Shown: positions 34,606-47,074, counted from the stretch's first letter. The stretch: DNA of 64,000 nt from Epiperipatus broadwayi (GCA_028023455.1 JAQFVV010000112.1:2852001-2916000), one strand, 5' to 3'. The notes: generated by a model not told the origin, from the letters alone. Program-made: numbers and translations.

Positions 34606-37171
34606 TAAATCTTTATTTTTTGTAATTGAATGGTTTTTAACAAATAGTGTAATGAATAAATTTATGATGAAAAAGAATCTGGATAAGAATAATGTTAATG
34701 TTTAATAAAAAACTATATCAAAATAAAACCACATTTTTACTTTTATATATTGACAATATATGATTATTGATACTGCAATATATCATGTGCATAAATTAAA
34801 GGAAATAATAATCATCATCATAACAATATTAATAAATTTTCTTGTTTTCATTTTAAAATTGCGAAGAAACCAAATGGACTATGCATGAGCCAATACCATC
34901 CTTCTCTGTGGTTTGATTTCCTTTTTAATATGGTACACGACATGTTAAAATCGGACAAAAATTCAATTTATTATTATTTTTTTCTAGTAAGTAATCCATT
35001 TTTTTTTTCTTGCTTAATGTATTAGAAGAGAGAAAATAAAAGTTTAAATGCTTTAACGGCAAAATGTAATTAGAAAATGGATTCAACATGCTTTGAAGAT
35101 TTTGTAATTTCAAGGCCTTCATCCCAAAAATAAACATAATGCTGTATATTACAAGTAAGCATTCAATTTTAGATTTTTTATTATTTGATCATTATTATTT
35201 TAGATTGCTTTTTTTATTATTCTGTTTGTCTTTGTACTAACATGTGTGTGTTGTATATAAATTAGATAATTATGTACAATGTAATTTTGGGGCTCTGATC
35301 CAAGTTTGAGGCAACATTATTTTATAGACATAATAACTCTCAAAAGATTTAATAATTTATTAGCATGTCTGTATTTGTATTGGTGTGTATTACCATGTCT
35401 GATTGTGTAACAAGTAATTATTTTAACAGCATTTATAAAATTAGGCTATTACAGAGAGCAGTGTAATGTAAATTTTAAGGCTCATTATCAGATGCACAGA
35501 AAGGTTGCAATTGATAAAGCAATCACAAAATTTACTGGGTGTAGTACCATATGACAATATAAACTCTTAAAACTAATAAAAAGAGATTTCAAATGGTAGA
35601 TATGTGATGATAGCCACAATGATCACGAATACCACATGGAATTGTATGCAGGCAAAGAACTAAATCTAGGTTCTTATCTATGCCTTGGTACTCATAATGT
35701 GAGGCAGTCATTTTGCCACATCTTGCATCACATTATTTTGAAATCTACATATAGCAAATAAGCTATATGTAAATAAATTATATCTCTGTGGGACAATAAA
35801 TATAATAAAATGGCACCACTGGTGTGCACAAAAAATATAAAATGAAGAAAGGAGATTCATTTTATCATTGATAAAGACAATGGCCCTCAATTTCTGATTT
35901 GCATGGTCAAGAAGCCAAATGTATGATTAAAAATTCATATCCACTTTCTAGAAATGATTTATTTTGTATCTTTTATTAGAAAATTTTTTTTTTCTTATAG
36001 ATGCCTTGAAATTTTTTAATTTCTGGGGTACAAGAAAATACGACAAGTTCTTATGGTTCTTTTTTTGTAAGTTCTGAAGCTATGGATTATCTCAGGTAAG
36101 GTAGTATGATGTATTGTTTGAATAAGAATTTTGTGAGGAATACAAAAAAATTATCAATGAAGATGTAATTTAAACTTGGTTAAGGATAAATTAGAAATTA
36201 TGAACAAACAATAAAGTAATAATTTTTTCAAATATTGAAATTTCACTAGCCTTATTTTGTCCTTGGTTTATTTATTTTCTGCCAACATATAGCATTTTGT
36301 TCTAACATTATTAAAACTAAAGTTATTGGGAAAATTAGTCTCAGAAAGCGGCGACAGTACAGTCTGCCAACCACGACCCATTTTTTTAAAAATTCATAGT
36401 GCTAAACATTGCAAAACAGTTAATAGAAGTACCACTACAATATTAATAATTACAAAATTATATGATATAAACAAAAACACATTATGTACATTATGTATGT
36501 CATAATAAATTATTTTTAAGAATAAAATATGAATTTAAAAAGAAACATTGAATGCTTTTTTTTTGCATGTTTTAAAAAAAGTCTTATATATTACCACCCC
36601 CTCATTTTACTGTTAGCAGTAAGCAGTTTTACTTCAAATTTTAAATGAACCTAAAATGATTCACTTTCTTTACCAGAAAGAAGGACATCTTTTTTACTAG
36701 ATTTTCAAATAATTACTAATAAAGATTTATTATTTTTTTAGTATTTTCACTTTTATAAATTAAAAATGGCCTCTATTTTTTTCATCACAGTATACAAAAA
36801 AAATGCATGGTTATGAGAATCTTTTAATTGTTATAAATATTAAAATTAAAAATTTGTTTTGAAAAACAGTTATCATCGGCATCAGAAGTTTCTTTCATCT
36901 GAATAAAGCTCTATTAAATTTTCATTATGCTTTTTTCTTACATGCTGTGCTTTTCTTTGTTAACATTATACCAGAAGTTATTATGAGTTTTTTTTAAAAA
37001 AAATATGTATAAAATAAGTGTAATATTGCATTTTTTTGATTTTTAATAATTATTACACAATTATTGTGTAAAAATAATTATGAACCTTGATAAACTTTGT
37101 AAAAAAAATAATTTTTACTTATTTAAAAAGTTATCTTGAAATATTCAAAGAATTACACCAATCAAAATATT
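34606..37171. other. Unassigned AT-rich sequence
   Basis: No transposon homology was recognised. Several 60-70-codon ORFs occur on either strand without any domain. Unassigned, possibly ordinary single-copy DNA. Confidence 0.4.
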
Positions 37172-39640
37172 TTGATGCAATGTGATGTACTGTAGCTTCT
37201 CCTTAAATGGAGCCAAGACTCTCTCAACAATTATGTCCAGAGAAACCTGTTAGCCACTTTATTTTCCATTCCCAGTCTAAATTTTCCCATATTCTGCTCC
37301 ATCTCATTTCCACAACATAATCTTTGTCAACTCTATGGCCTTTATATCTAAATCCCCCTTATCTTTTCCCAAACCCAGCTTAAAAAACAATAATCCACTT
37401 TCAGTATAATCACTTTTTCCATATTTATTCTTCCATAACTTCATTATATGTGCCCTTTCTGTTTTCAAACATTTACATTCTATTAACAAATGCCTAATAT
37501 TTTCCATTCCTTCCTTACATAATTTACAGACTAAATCACACATATTTTCCCACTTACATGTATATTCTCTTGTTGCTAAAGATCCTGTTCAAACCTTAAA
37601 CAATAAACTACTTTCCTTACTATTATCATATATTAACTCGCACCTAATATTATGTTTATTTCTATATATATTTAAACTCATTTTACTCTCCATACTAGTT
37701 CTTCATCTCTCTAACTCCCTATTCTTTATTAATAAATCCATTCTTTTATTCCATTCCTTACCACTATAACACTCAACAACCCTCCTAACAATCATCCCAT
37801 CTTTTGTACAAATATACTGATATAAATTCTTTCTCCTAATCTTTTGTATATCACATTACCTTTCTCACCCATCTTGTTACCTGCCCTTTACTCATAACCC
37901 AATTAAATATTATTTTGGCTATTCTTTTATTGTCCATAAACTGCAATCTACCAAACATTTTCATTTTACTTTTTGCATCTCTCATATGAAAACTTGACCA
38001 TCCCATTTCTCCTTGAATTGCCTCCCTTGCTGTCCATACATCTGCTTCCAATGCATGTCTTCCTACTTCCCTTTGAACTTTTTCTAAGTAATTTACTAAC
38101 ACATAATGCAACATTACCATATGTTAACCCTGTTACTGCAACTCCCTTCCATATAATTCTAGCTACATCATATTTATTATATGAAAACACTATTAATTTC
38201 TTTATCAATCCTTTTCTTTTCTTTGCTTCCTTTATCAATTTTTTCCCATTCATCCAAATAATTTTTCTGATTACTTAAAATACTTCCCAAATAACTATAT
38301 CTATTCACCACACTTAACTTAATATCTTCCAATAAAAAATCTATATCTTCTCTTCACAATTATTAACCATCATTATATTTGATTTTTTTTCCTAAATTTA
38401 ATCTCCATCTCTTTACCCACCCTTGCACATGTCCTCAGCATAACTTCCATATCTTCTCTTCTTTCTGCACACAAAAATATATCTGCAAAAAAAGAGTTGA
38501 AAAATATATACTTCCTTACTACCTATTAATGATATCTCTATCCCTCTTCCTAATCTTTCTATTGCTCTTTTCATTTCATTCAAATACAACACAAACAAAA
38601 TAGGTAACATAGGGCATCCTTGCCTTCATCCCACCCCATTTTTAACTTTAACTGATTCTATATTCCCTAATTGATATATATATAATAATTATTTTCATAT
38701 AATTTCTTAATAATATCCATTAAAGCTTCATCCATTCTCAAATTTGCTAAATTTATCCATAATCTATTTATATTTATTCTATCATATACCTTTTCTATAT
38801 CTATAAAACTTATATATAACTGTTTACCCGAATTCCTACTCATATTCATAAGTTCTGTAACTACAAATAAACTATCTCCTATATGCCTATCTAATCTAAA
38901 ATCTCCTTGCATTTCCCCACTACATTATTCCCTTCCATCCATTTTACAACTCTTCTAGCCACCATATATAAGAAAACTTTATATAAAACTGATGTTACCG
39001 CTATCGGTCTATAATTATTTAACTTTCTATGATCCTTACCCTTTTCTTTAAATAATAATCTTACTCTTGTATTACTCCAACTACTCAGAAAAACTCTATT
39101 CTGTGCCATCTTATTAAAACAAGATAATAACTTTACTTTTGCCCTATATCCTAAATTCATTACCATCTCTGCTGCCCATCCATCTAAACCTCTTGCCTTT
39201 CACTTTTCAATTTCTTTTCTATCTTATTCAGTTCATTTTCTGTAAACTTAATACTTCCATTACTATACTTTCATGTTTTCTATCACTCTATCCTTAACAT
39301 CTAACATTTTTCTATATTCATTACATATCTATTTAAGATTCTCTCTAAATCTTCTCTAGAGCTACACTCTATTCGCTCATCATCTAGTAATACTATCTCT
39401 CTCCCCCCTACCTTTCTCCTTTTTATTCCCATCTCTTTCACTTTTATTAATATTCTCCAACAATTTACTATTCAATTTCATTCTCTTTCCATAATTATCT
39501 ATTTTAGCCAACTTCTTCTTTTCTAAGTACTTTTTCCATTTAGCATTAATATCTTTCTCACTTTTCTTATTCTTAATAGCACACTTATATTCTCTCCATG
39601 CTTTTTTCCTCTTTAGATTTTTATTTGAATTAAAACAATA
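37172..39640 (-). mobile_element. LINE-A copy 2 (reverse transcriptase and C-terminus)
   Basis: This is the longer LINE-A copy, all on the minus strand, with broken frames in the right order. A pre-RT Lys-rich region covers 39600-39200. KGKDHRKLNNYRPIAVTSVL (38891-39166) is RT motif 2 and MQGDFRLDRHIGDSLFVVTE with FIDIEKVYDRI (38667-38912) is motif A. MLPILFVLYLNEM (38413-38610) follows motif B. SYERCKK/FGRLQFMDNKRIAKI lies at 37851-38253. The zinc knuckle CKLCKEGMENIRHLLIEC sits at 37304-37543. Frameshifts and stops separate them. No endonuclease domain remains, so it is 5' truncated near 39640. The 3' end is CATCA-like, as in copy 1. Confidence 0.85.
38667..38912 (-). pseudogene. LINE-A reverse transcriptase palm fragment
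   Basis: An 81-codon open stretch with QGDFRLDRHIGD (motif 3-like), then the catalytic block SFIDIEKVYDRININRLW, where the first Asp of the RT triad is kept. The second catalytic pair lies further downstream near 38480, where the frame reads F-A-D-I-F rather than F-A-D-D-I-F: one aspartate codon is missing, so the enzyme could not work. Confidence 0.75.
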
Positions 39641-39994
39641 ATTACAAAAGTATGTGAATTTATTAATTTAATAAAAAATAGTGAAATATCTTAATAGATG
39701 GTGGCACAAGTGAAATTTGAATTTTATGTGATTATAGCATTTTTTTGTTTTTCCGAACAAAGGACTTTGTGCCGATTTAAAAAAGGATTAACAGTATTAT
39801 TCCTATGTTTATTTAGATTGTGGCTTGTCATAAATTGATTATATCTCTATATTTTTCCAAAATATATTTAATATATAGAATGTAGATAATAATGATAAGT
39901 TTCTATTAAGCTATTATGTATTATAATTTTCTTTCACATGTACAAACCTGTTTTAATATATGTATAGAATATTATAGTTTATATGATAGCAGCC

Positions 39995-40340
39995 AAAGCT
40001 TAATACACCAATAGAATATTTACAATCTGTTGACATGGCAACCTATATAGATGAAAGATGGATTCTACCTTTTATCCTGATCTAAGATGTGAAAACACTT
40101 TATTTTAAGAAATTGAAAATTTTAATCTGCCTAGAAGTAAATAAAACCCATTCAACAGGCAAAGACAAACTATACAATTTCATGACAGATTAAAATGTCA
40201 ATCTGTTATTGTCAAGTGTCTTCACTCTTTTGTCTATTTAAAGATCTTACCCCAATATAAAAGGTGGAATCCAACTTTTATCTATAAAGGTTGCCTTGAC
40301 AACAGATTATAAATTTTCTATTTATGTATTGAGGTTTAAC
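39995..40340. repeat. 345-bp hairpin
   Basis: The left arm (CAATAGAATATTTACAATCT, GACATGGCAACC, AAAGATGGATTCTACC) and the right arm (GGTGGAATCCAACTTTTATC, GGTTGCCTTGACAACAG) are inverted copies at roughly 80% identity. The loop lies around 40145-40185. Confidence 0.8.
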
Positions 40341-40528
40341 TTTCAATATGAAATATATATAATGTCAAATAAGTTGCAGAAGACATTGAAAAACAATAAA
40401 AGACATTTGTGTGGGTGTGATAATGTGGGCTGATTAAAAAGGTTGCTTCAATCAGAATACATATTAAAGGTCATTATTATATGTTCCAGTATCTGCAATT
40501 ATATATTTAAAATATGAGAATATATATT

Positions 40529-40842
40529 GGGTTTTTCCTGAAGGTTTATGATGACAGTATTTTAATTATATTTATATATTGGTCTATTTCCATCATCTTA
40601 TATAAGTATTGAATGTCTTTAGAAAAATTTAACTTTCTTAAAAATTCCAAATACATTCAACTGCTTGTAATAGCACACAGGTTAGTATAAGCTCAACTTT
40701 TTAAGAGCTTATTCTCCCCTCTTCTTCGGGTGTTGCTGGGCTGACCAGTAACAGTACTAGCATGGGAATCAAAGCTGAACTCTTAGATTATTGAATATTG
40801 AATTTTAAGATAACCCTCTAACCAACTGAGTCATCCTGCTAA
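40529..40842 (-). mobile_element. tRNA-headed SINE with hammerhead-like core, copy 1
   Basis: On the minus strand a tRNA-like head (GACTCAGTTGGTTAGAGGG A-box; anticodon-arm-like ATTCAATAATCTAAG; B-box GCTTTGATTCCCATG) is followed by CTGGTCAGCCCAGCAACACC. Then comes a hammerhead-like core (40694-40729) and a 3' part of about 150 bp ending in ...GATGATGGAAATAGACCAAT. The head's D and anticodon arms look closest to tRNA-Ile(AAU), which is tentative. The 3' part is shared with copy 2 and with the different SINE at 42970-43336. No coding capacity; it would rely on a LINE. Confidence 0.7.
40694..40729 (-). ncRNA. Hammerhead-like core in SINE copy 1
   Basis: Minus strand: CCGAAGA (core CUGAAGA with U4 to C), stem II AGAG...CTCT across a GGGAGAATAAG loop, then TAAAAAG where copy 2 has CAAAAC and a hammerhead needs GAAAC, then GTTG (NUH site GUU). 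Two or three core bases are lost in this copy. Confidence 0.4.
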
Positions 40843-41569
40843 AGAGTTTAAAAATTACTTAAGATTTTGTGCATAAGTGAAGAGGGCTTAAACATTGAAT
40901 AAAAATAAATAAGATATTGCATATGAGTAAGTTTGATCTTCAATAAAATTTAACATACCAATAATATGAATTTTGCCTCAACTAGTCTATTTAGTTAGTC
41001 TATTGAAAGAAATATAATATTTTTTGACTCAATGATGAATCACTCAATTGTGCATTTATTAAAGATGCTAATTATCAATCAATATATGCAGAAAAAGAAC
41101 TTTTGTAAAGTAAACTGATACACAATTATAATACTTTAGGATAGCAAAGATAATAAAACAGATTATTTCTAAGGGGTTCATAAGACGTTTGAGCACCAAA
41201 AGTGAAAATTGAGTCATGACCTATGAAACTTGAGCTCCAGTTTTCCACACTTTTTACAAATCAAGAAGGTAATACTATAGCCATAATCCAACAGTGTATC
41301 TTCTTATCTCTTCCCTTTCTAAACTTTCTATATTTTCAAAATAATTGGTCAAACTAAAAAAAGAATAAAAACAAAAATATAGTATTCACTTTATTAAACA
41401 TAATAATTTATGCATATTTAGTAAACTATAGATTTTTGCTTTTATTTTAAATTGTGTGATATATATTTATGGCAATATATATTTTTGTGTGTGTGTAGGT
41501 TTAAGATTTTATACTAATGTTATTTAAGTAAATCATAACTTATTAAAATTAATTAATACCTACTGAATG

Positions 41570-41745
41570 TATATTAAGAGATTGTAAAAGACATAGAAAG
41601 AAATCATGTGTGAAATGAATCGGTGAAACATGGAAGTATGCTGACATGATATGAAAAGCAAGACTAGAGATCAGAGAAAATGAATTGAACTTGGAGAGAC
41701 CTTCATCCTGCAGTGAATTGATAACAATTGAAAATAATGATGATA
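41570..41745 (+). mobile_element. RTE-type LINE, extreme 3' end
   Basis: AAGACATAGAAAGAAATCAT, GTGTGAAATGAATCGGTGAA, AGACTAGAGATCAGAGAAAA and GGAGAGACCTTCATCCTGCA, ending ACAATTGAAAATAATGATGA, are the terminal 170 bp of the family. This is a heavily 5'-truncated copy. Confidence 0.8.
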
Positions 41746-42671
41746 CTTATATTATTTGTTTATCAAGAAATAATTTACTGACTACACTATTAATTTTAAT
41801 ATCTTTACATTATATTTTGCATGCTCAACTCTTACTTTTCTATCAGCATAGCATCTTTATCCTATAATAAAAAAGTGTTTTGCTTTCTTCTGTAGGCATT
41901 TACCAATTAAATCTTATGTTTTTCCTCCCCCCTCTAATAATATTTATATTTTTAATAACATTTACACAAACAATTCTTAAGCAGCTATTTAAAATATCTT
42001 GTATATTTTTAATTGTTATTTTTGAAAGAGAAAAAAAAAAAAGAATTAAATCCAGCAATTGAATAAATTAAATATAACAAAATAGAAACATAGTGCTCAT
42101 GTTAAATATTTTAATTGACAATATTTAATGATTTGTAGGATATATTATTTTTACCTTAAATTGTATGTTAATTTATTAATTACTACTTTTTTTAATTCTG
42201 TTTATTTAAAATTAAATTCAAGTGTTTCTTAAATAATTTATATCTCATTCTAAAATAATAGTCTGGTTGTCATTAAAGTTTCAATCTCTTTATAATTTTG
42301 TATAGATTAGAAAAGGTGCTGTAATATCACTAGTGCAAAATTAATTGTGTTGTAGCTGCATAAAAAAATCATTTCAGCATTTTATCAAATATGAATAGTA
42401 ATTATGAAGATATTATTCATCAGAGTAGTGAAGTTTTAAGGTTTCCTTTCTTGTATTTTAGCCTCTGTCTAAGAATATCCCAATATCCATTTACTTACCA
42501 ACAATTAGATAACTATCTGTAGTGATTTTAAGTCAGCTATCATTGACATCTGATTGTAATCTGAAAAAAATGCAGAGGATTCAAACCCAGGTCGTGGACA
42601 TGACAGATGATATACTGATTACTATACCATAAGAATCTTTCATTCCTAAATATATCCAAACTTATTTGTAC
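41746..42671. other. AT-rich spacer without recognised feature
   Basis: No domain in the two 60-codon ORFs at 41685-42062; the first overlaps the RTE tail. Nothing else recognised. Confidence 0.45.
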
Positions 42672-42943
42672 AGTTGTATTTTTATATTGGACTATTTCCA
42701 TCATCTAATATGAGTATTGAATGCCTTTAGAAAAATTTAACTTTATTTAAATATTCCAAATACATTCAACTGTTAGTAATAGAACACAAAACAGGTTAGT
42801 ATATGCACAATGTTTTGAGAGGTATTATTCTCCCCTCTTCTTCAGATATTGCTGGCCTGACCAGTGACAATACTGGCATGGGATTTCAACATGGACCCTT
42901 AGATTATTAAGGTAACACTCTAATCAAATGATCTGTCCTGCCA
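42672..42943 (-). mobile_element. tRNA-headed SINE with hammerhead-like core, copy 2
   Basis: The minus strand starts GGCAGGACAGATCATTTGAT (acceptor and D side), then TTAGAGTGTTACCTTAATAA and ATCTAAGG (anticodon arm), and a decayed B-box (CATGTTGAAATCCCATG). CACTGGTCAGGCCAGCAATA leads into the hammerhead-like core (42808-42846), then ACTAACCTGTTTTG and the shared 3' part. It is collinear with copy 1 over its whole length but stops earlier (near ATACAACTG). Identity to copy 1 is about 75-80% by eye. Confidence 0.72.
42808..42846 (-). ncRNA. Hammerhead-like core in SINE copy 2
   Basis: Minus strand: CTGAAGA (intact CUGANGA core), AGAGG...CCTCT (five perfect pairs, loop GGAGAATAATA), then CAAAAC where the ribozyme needs GAAAC or CGAAAC, then ATT (NUH). 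Both departures (CG to CA, and CGT to CAT) are what CpG decay would produce. Confidence 0.5.
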
Positions 42944-42969
42944 AAGGCAACAGTCAGTAGAAAGTTCAT

Positions 42970-43336
42970 ATATTTATCTATGAGGTTATCTGAGAGGTCA
43001 GCGCAGCTGCCTTGCAAACAAGAAGTTGGTTGCAGACAGTTGTTGCGGGTTTGTCTCCTGGCCGATGCTATGACATACGAAAAAAAAGTTGATTAGTGGT
43101 TTCCATACATTATGTGTAGTCACCCTAGGTTGACTTATGGGATTTTTTGTCATTGTCATGTGAACAGCTTCTTTAAATTTTCTTCTTTGTACCTTTTCTT
43201 CTCTATCCAATATTTTTGTATTTTAAATTTTTCTAGGCATTCAATACTCATATTAGATGATGGAAATAGCCCCAATATAAAAATACAACTAAAACACCAT
43301 CATCACAAACCTCAGGAGAACACATTATTTGTATAG
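42970..43336 (+). mobile_element. tRNA-derived SINE with shared 3' tail
   Basis: The head is GAGGTCAGCGCAGCTGCCTT (A-box side), then TGTTGCGGGTTTGTCTCCTG (B-box), then GCCGATGCTATGACATACGA plus an A-run. A middle part (CACCCTAGGTTGACTTATGG) follows. The tail from about 43228 (CTAGGCATTCAATACTCATA, GATGATGGAAATAG) is nearly identical to the 3' part of the two minus-strand SINEs at 40529 and 42672, although the heads differ. It ends near CACAAACCTCAGGAGAAC. The post-tRNA phrase is reminiscent of cephalopod SINEs. Confidence 0.7.
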
Positions 43337-43559
43337 TATTTTTAATACATTTTTTAAAAAATCAAGAGATTATTTACAGTATAAATTATAAAACAAATGT
43401 TGTGCTCTATATAAATATTAAGTTTCCATCCCCAAATCCGGGAGAATAACTAATCAGAGATATATTTTGCCCAATGGCAACACTTGATTACAGTTAATGA
43501 TGGTTGTTTATTGTTTGTTTTCTCCCTCTTAATATATTTTAATATTTAGAGTTTTATCA

Positions 43560-46300
43560 TAAATTTTAATAAACGTTTTATACTCTATTTTATAATTTTG
43601 ATCGATATAAGACATCACTATCAGAGTCAATGGCAGAGTTTTTAATAAATAAATTACATTTTTTTAAAAATTCTATTAAAGGGATTAGCCAAGACGATAA
43701 TCTATTATGGAGGAAAATTAAGTTTTCATTTAATAGTAAATTTTTTTATTTTGATAGTTGAATCTTATTTGGTAAAAAAATTATTTTTAATTACAAATAT
43801 TTTTTTTCGTTGTTTTTTATTTTTTATTTTTTTTTCTCAGTTCTACATTTTTTATTCCAAATGAGAAATTTTAATTTCGTAATAAGTTTAATTTAAAATT
43901 AAAAACACTATATATTTAAATTATATTGATAAATACTTTTCGTATTCCTATTCATACTCGTAATATTTATATATATGATTTACAAATAAATATTTGTTTA
44001 ATTCCTAATAGAGTTAATTTGAAATTAAAAGAACTGGTATACTAGATTTAAATGAAAACCGAAAACCTATATATTGTTTCTCGAATTCGTGCGAGCATAC
44101 ACAAAATAGTATTAGTGATATATAGAATCTCAAAGTACATCTAAATACATGCATAGGATTTGTAAAATCATCTACAATATGGAACAAAAGATTATTGATA
44201 AAAATAATAATGCAATTTGTGATAGTATTTAATTGTTCAATATAATACAAAAAATATAAAAATAGAAAACTTGGGTTTTCGTTTAGACAATTACAATATA
44301 TGTGTTAAATTTTCTGCTCGACAGAAGGGATATTAATGGCTAGACAAAGAATATTATAACCAAATATAACATGTTGGTGAAAAAGATATAAAAATTGAAG
44401 TTTATTTTTTTTTTTAAAAAAAAAAGAATATTGATATTTCCAAGGTTTTTAAAAATTCACGTCCTTTCTTTAACATTTAAGTGAATTATTATCCTACATG
44501 GGGTTTAAATCTTTAAAAGATTTGAAAATAATAAAAGTCAAATTTAATTATGTTAGAAAATATAACTCATATTAAATAGTAACTATTAAATAAACTTAAC
44601 TACAAGTTTTCACCAATTTGAGTTCAATCTATATATAATTAATAAATAATATACCTTTTTTTTAAAAACTAAGATAATTTATTTGCATTTTTTAGCTAAT
44701 GAAGTTTAATATTAAAAGAGTGTACCGAACGTATACATATAATATTTACAAATAATTTGTATAAACGCTTAATGTTAGCGAAGATAAATAGAATATTTAT
44801 ATATAATTGACCGTATTTTCCAAATAAATATCGCTCTATGTTTATATGGTAAATTCAATACTAAATTTAAAATACTGTTTGCATGGGCAGTACTATTCAT
44901 CCAACCACGCATATATGTGCATATTCAGGTACAGAATATTTAAAATTTTATTTTTTCGGTTTTATCCGTGCATCCCCTTATCTGCCATACATAAAATTTG
45001 CCGTATTTTTCTTACTAAATTTCTTTTACTTCTAGTAAACTTAATTATAAATTTTAAGTACTGAAATTAAAGTTTTAATTACTTTTTTTTGTTTTAATCT
45101 AAAATTTTATTAGGCAGTATATTATTTATACCGAAAAATTCTTATCACGCATACAAACTTACACATTCAAATATATTCGGCATTATTTAAACGTATAAAG
45201 AAATGTAGTTACCATATTTTTCCAAATAAAGATCCCTTGTTTTTTTTTCAAATTTCAAATTAAAATATTTACTGGCCATTTTCTCGTGCACGCACACACA
45301 TTTATGTTAATATACATAATATTTTCACGTACACATATATTCACACAAATATTATATATATGACATAAACGCAAAACTTTTATAGGATGAAACTAGATCT
45401 TATAAAGTTTTATTATTCCAAGTTTATATTTTTCGTATTTTAACTAAAAATGGAGTGAAGGGAAGGGAAAACACATTATTTCCTACAAATCACACACACA
45501 CACAAATGTTAATATTATTCAAACTTTTCCTTTTTTTTTTAAAAAAAAAATAATAATTTTTATTTCATTCGAATTTAATATATAGTTTATATGCATTTTT
45601 CAATCGCTAACGTTTGTTGATTATCTGTTTTAGTAGTATTATTCATTCTTTTCGAAAATGTTTTATCAGTTTAAATATAGCCTAATATGTACATTCGGAA
45701 ATCATTTAATAATAAGCTTTACTCCGGTTGCTAAGCAACCGAATTTTGTATAATGTCCAAAAATAGTTGAACTTTTCCTGTGTGTTGGCCTTGATATTAC
45801 TTTTCACTAAAATGCAGCGTCTAGCCTGGGGGGTTGTTAGACAATAATCAAGATTAAAATTTTGGAAATGCTTATAATAAACGTTTTTTTTTTTTCGTTT
45901 TTAAAATAAAATAAATCATTATTTAGAAACATGGATTAAAAATATTTCTTTTTCAAAAAAGTAAAAGAAGACAAAATTTTATCACAAAAATTAAACATTT
46001 TAAGACATCATTCATTTTAAGTTCTGAAATTTCAATTTGTAGAAAAATCCTGTTTTCTTTATTCGAAATGTAACGGCATTTTTTTTCAAATACAGTGGTA
46101 TGAATTTAATTTAATTATTAAATTGTACGGTATTTTATAATGTAATAAAATAATTTAAAAATGAGAAGGAAATAATATAATATTTAGAAAATCTGCTTTT
46201 TTAAAAATATTTTTTTCCATTAAATCATTATTAATACGAAGCTGTATTATATTAAAAATCTCAATAATTATTAATTTCGATAGATTATAGAAGCTATTTT
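43560..46300. other. Repeat-poor, CpG-retaining tract
   Basis: Hand count gives about 48 CpG in about 2.75 kb (17 per kb), three to four times the level in most of the window, although the tract is just as AT-rich. I recognise no transposon in it. It contains the X-box palindrome at 45725-45741. Lack of CpG decay suggests low germline methylation, selection, or simply DNA of different origin. ORFs up to 78 codons (44014-44250 minus, 44846-45064 plus) show no domain. Confidence 0.5.
45725..45741. promoter_or_regulatory. RFX X-box palindrome
   Basis: CGGTTGCTAAGCAACCG is a perfect 17-nt palindrome matching the full-site consensus for RFX transcription factors (GTTGCY-N-RGCAAC). In animals such sites stand upstream of ciliary genes. 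The context is a CpG-retaining tract. A small ATG frame (45812-45847, 11 codons, MQRLAWGVVRQ) lies 70 bp downstream but shows nothing to mark it as an exon. Confidence 0.55.
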
Positions 46301-47043
46301 AAAACTGTTGAGATAATTAATAATAGAAGCTCACTTCATTTGTTAATTGATTATTAATTAATCAGTACTTGAATAAATAAGAATTTATTAATCACACTTC
46401 AGCCCAATTATTGTTTTTAGTAGATATACACAAAACTTTGCCAGTCAGGTTAATATTGAATGCTTATTCTTTTTTAAAAAGCACGTTAAGTGTTAGTTTA
46501 AATATGAGTTTATAAAATAAATGTATATCTAACAAGTAAAAGCAATATGCTTCAAAACTCAAACCAAAACTTAATACATCATATTGGATTAACAAAAAAC
46601 ATTGATGCATTGTAGTAATTATTCCACATTTTACTTAATTTATTGTGGAACTCATAACTTAAACAATTTTGTTACAAATCTAATTTTTTTGGCAAGGATC
46701 TCAAGCCTAACACATATATTATAATTATCTTGAGTAATACTGGTTTATATACTATATACAAATGGTGGCACTATTTTCCATGACAATTTACATTTACTTT
46801 CTTAATTAGATATTCAAGAATTGCAAGTTTTGAAATTAAAATGAGTATTTTCTATCCAACACGTAAAAATCAACTATAAAAACATCAAAAAAAAAAAATG
46901 TATCTAGAATGAACAAATTTTATGTCACATGATGTATATAATATTTTTTATTAAATATCTTTATTTTTGTAATAAAATACTTTATTCATTTTTTGTTGCA
47001 TTTTAAATTTTATAATGCCTTTTATAGTTACTGTTATTTTTTT

Positions 47044-47074
47044 TATGTTTCGACTATTCTAAATCTTCTTCAGA
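47044..47074 (-). ncRNA. Hammerhead-like core
   Basis: Minus strand: CTGAAGA, then AGATT...AGTC forming four pairs (one wobble) round a TAGAAT loop, then GAAAC and ATA. The CUGANGA and GAAA core boxes are both intact. The cleavage triplet would be AUA, an NUH. Flanking stem I is not obvious. Host repeat unknown. Confidence 0.4.

Noticed and set aside
45812-45847. ATG frame of 11 codons downstream of the X-box
   Set aside because: Too short, no clear splice donor, no similarity. Not called as an exon.
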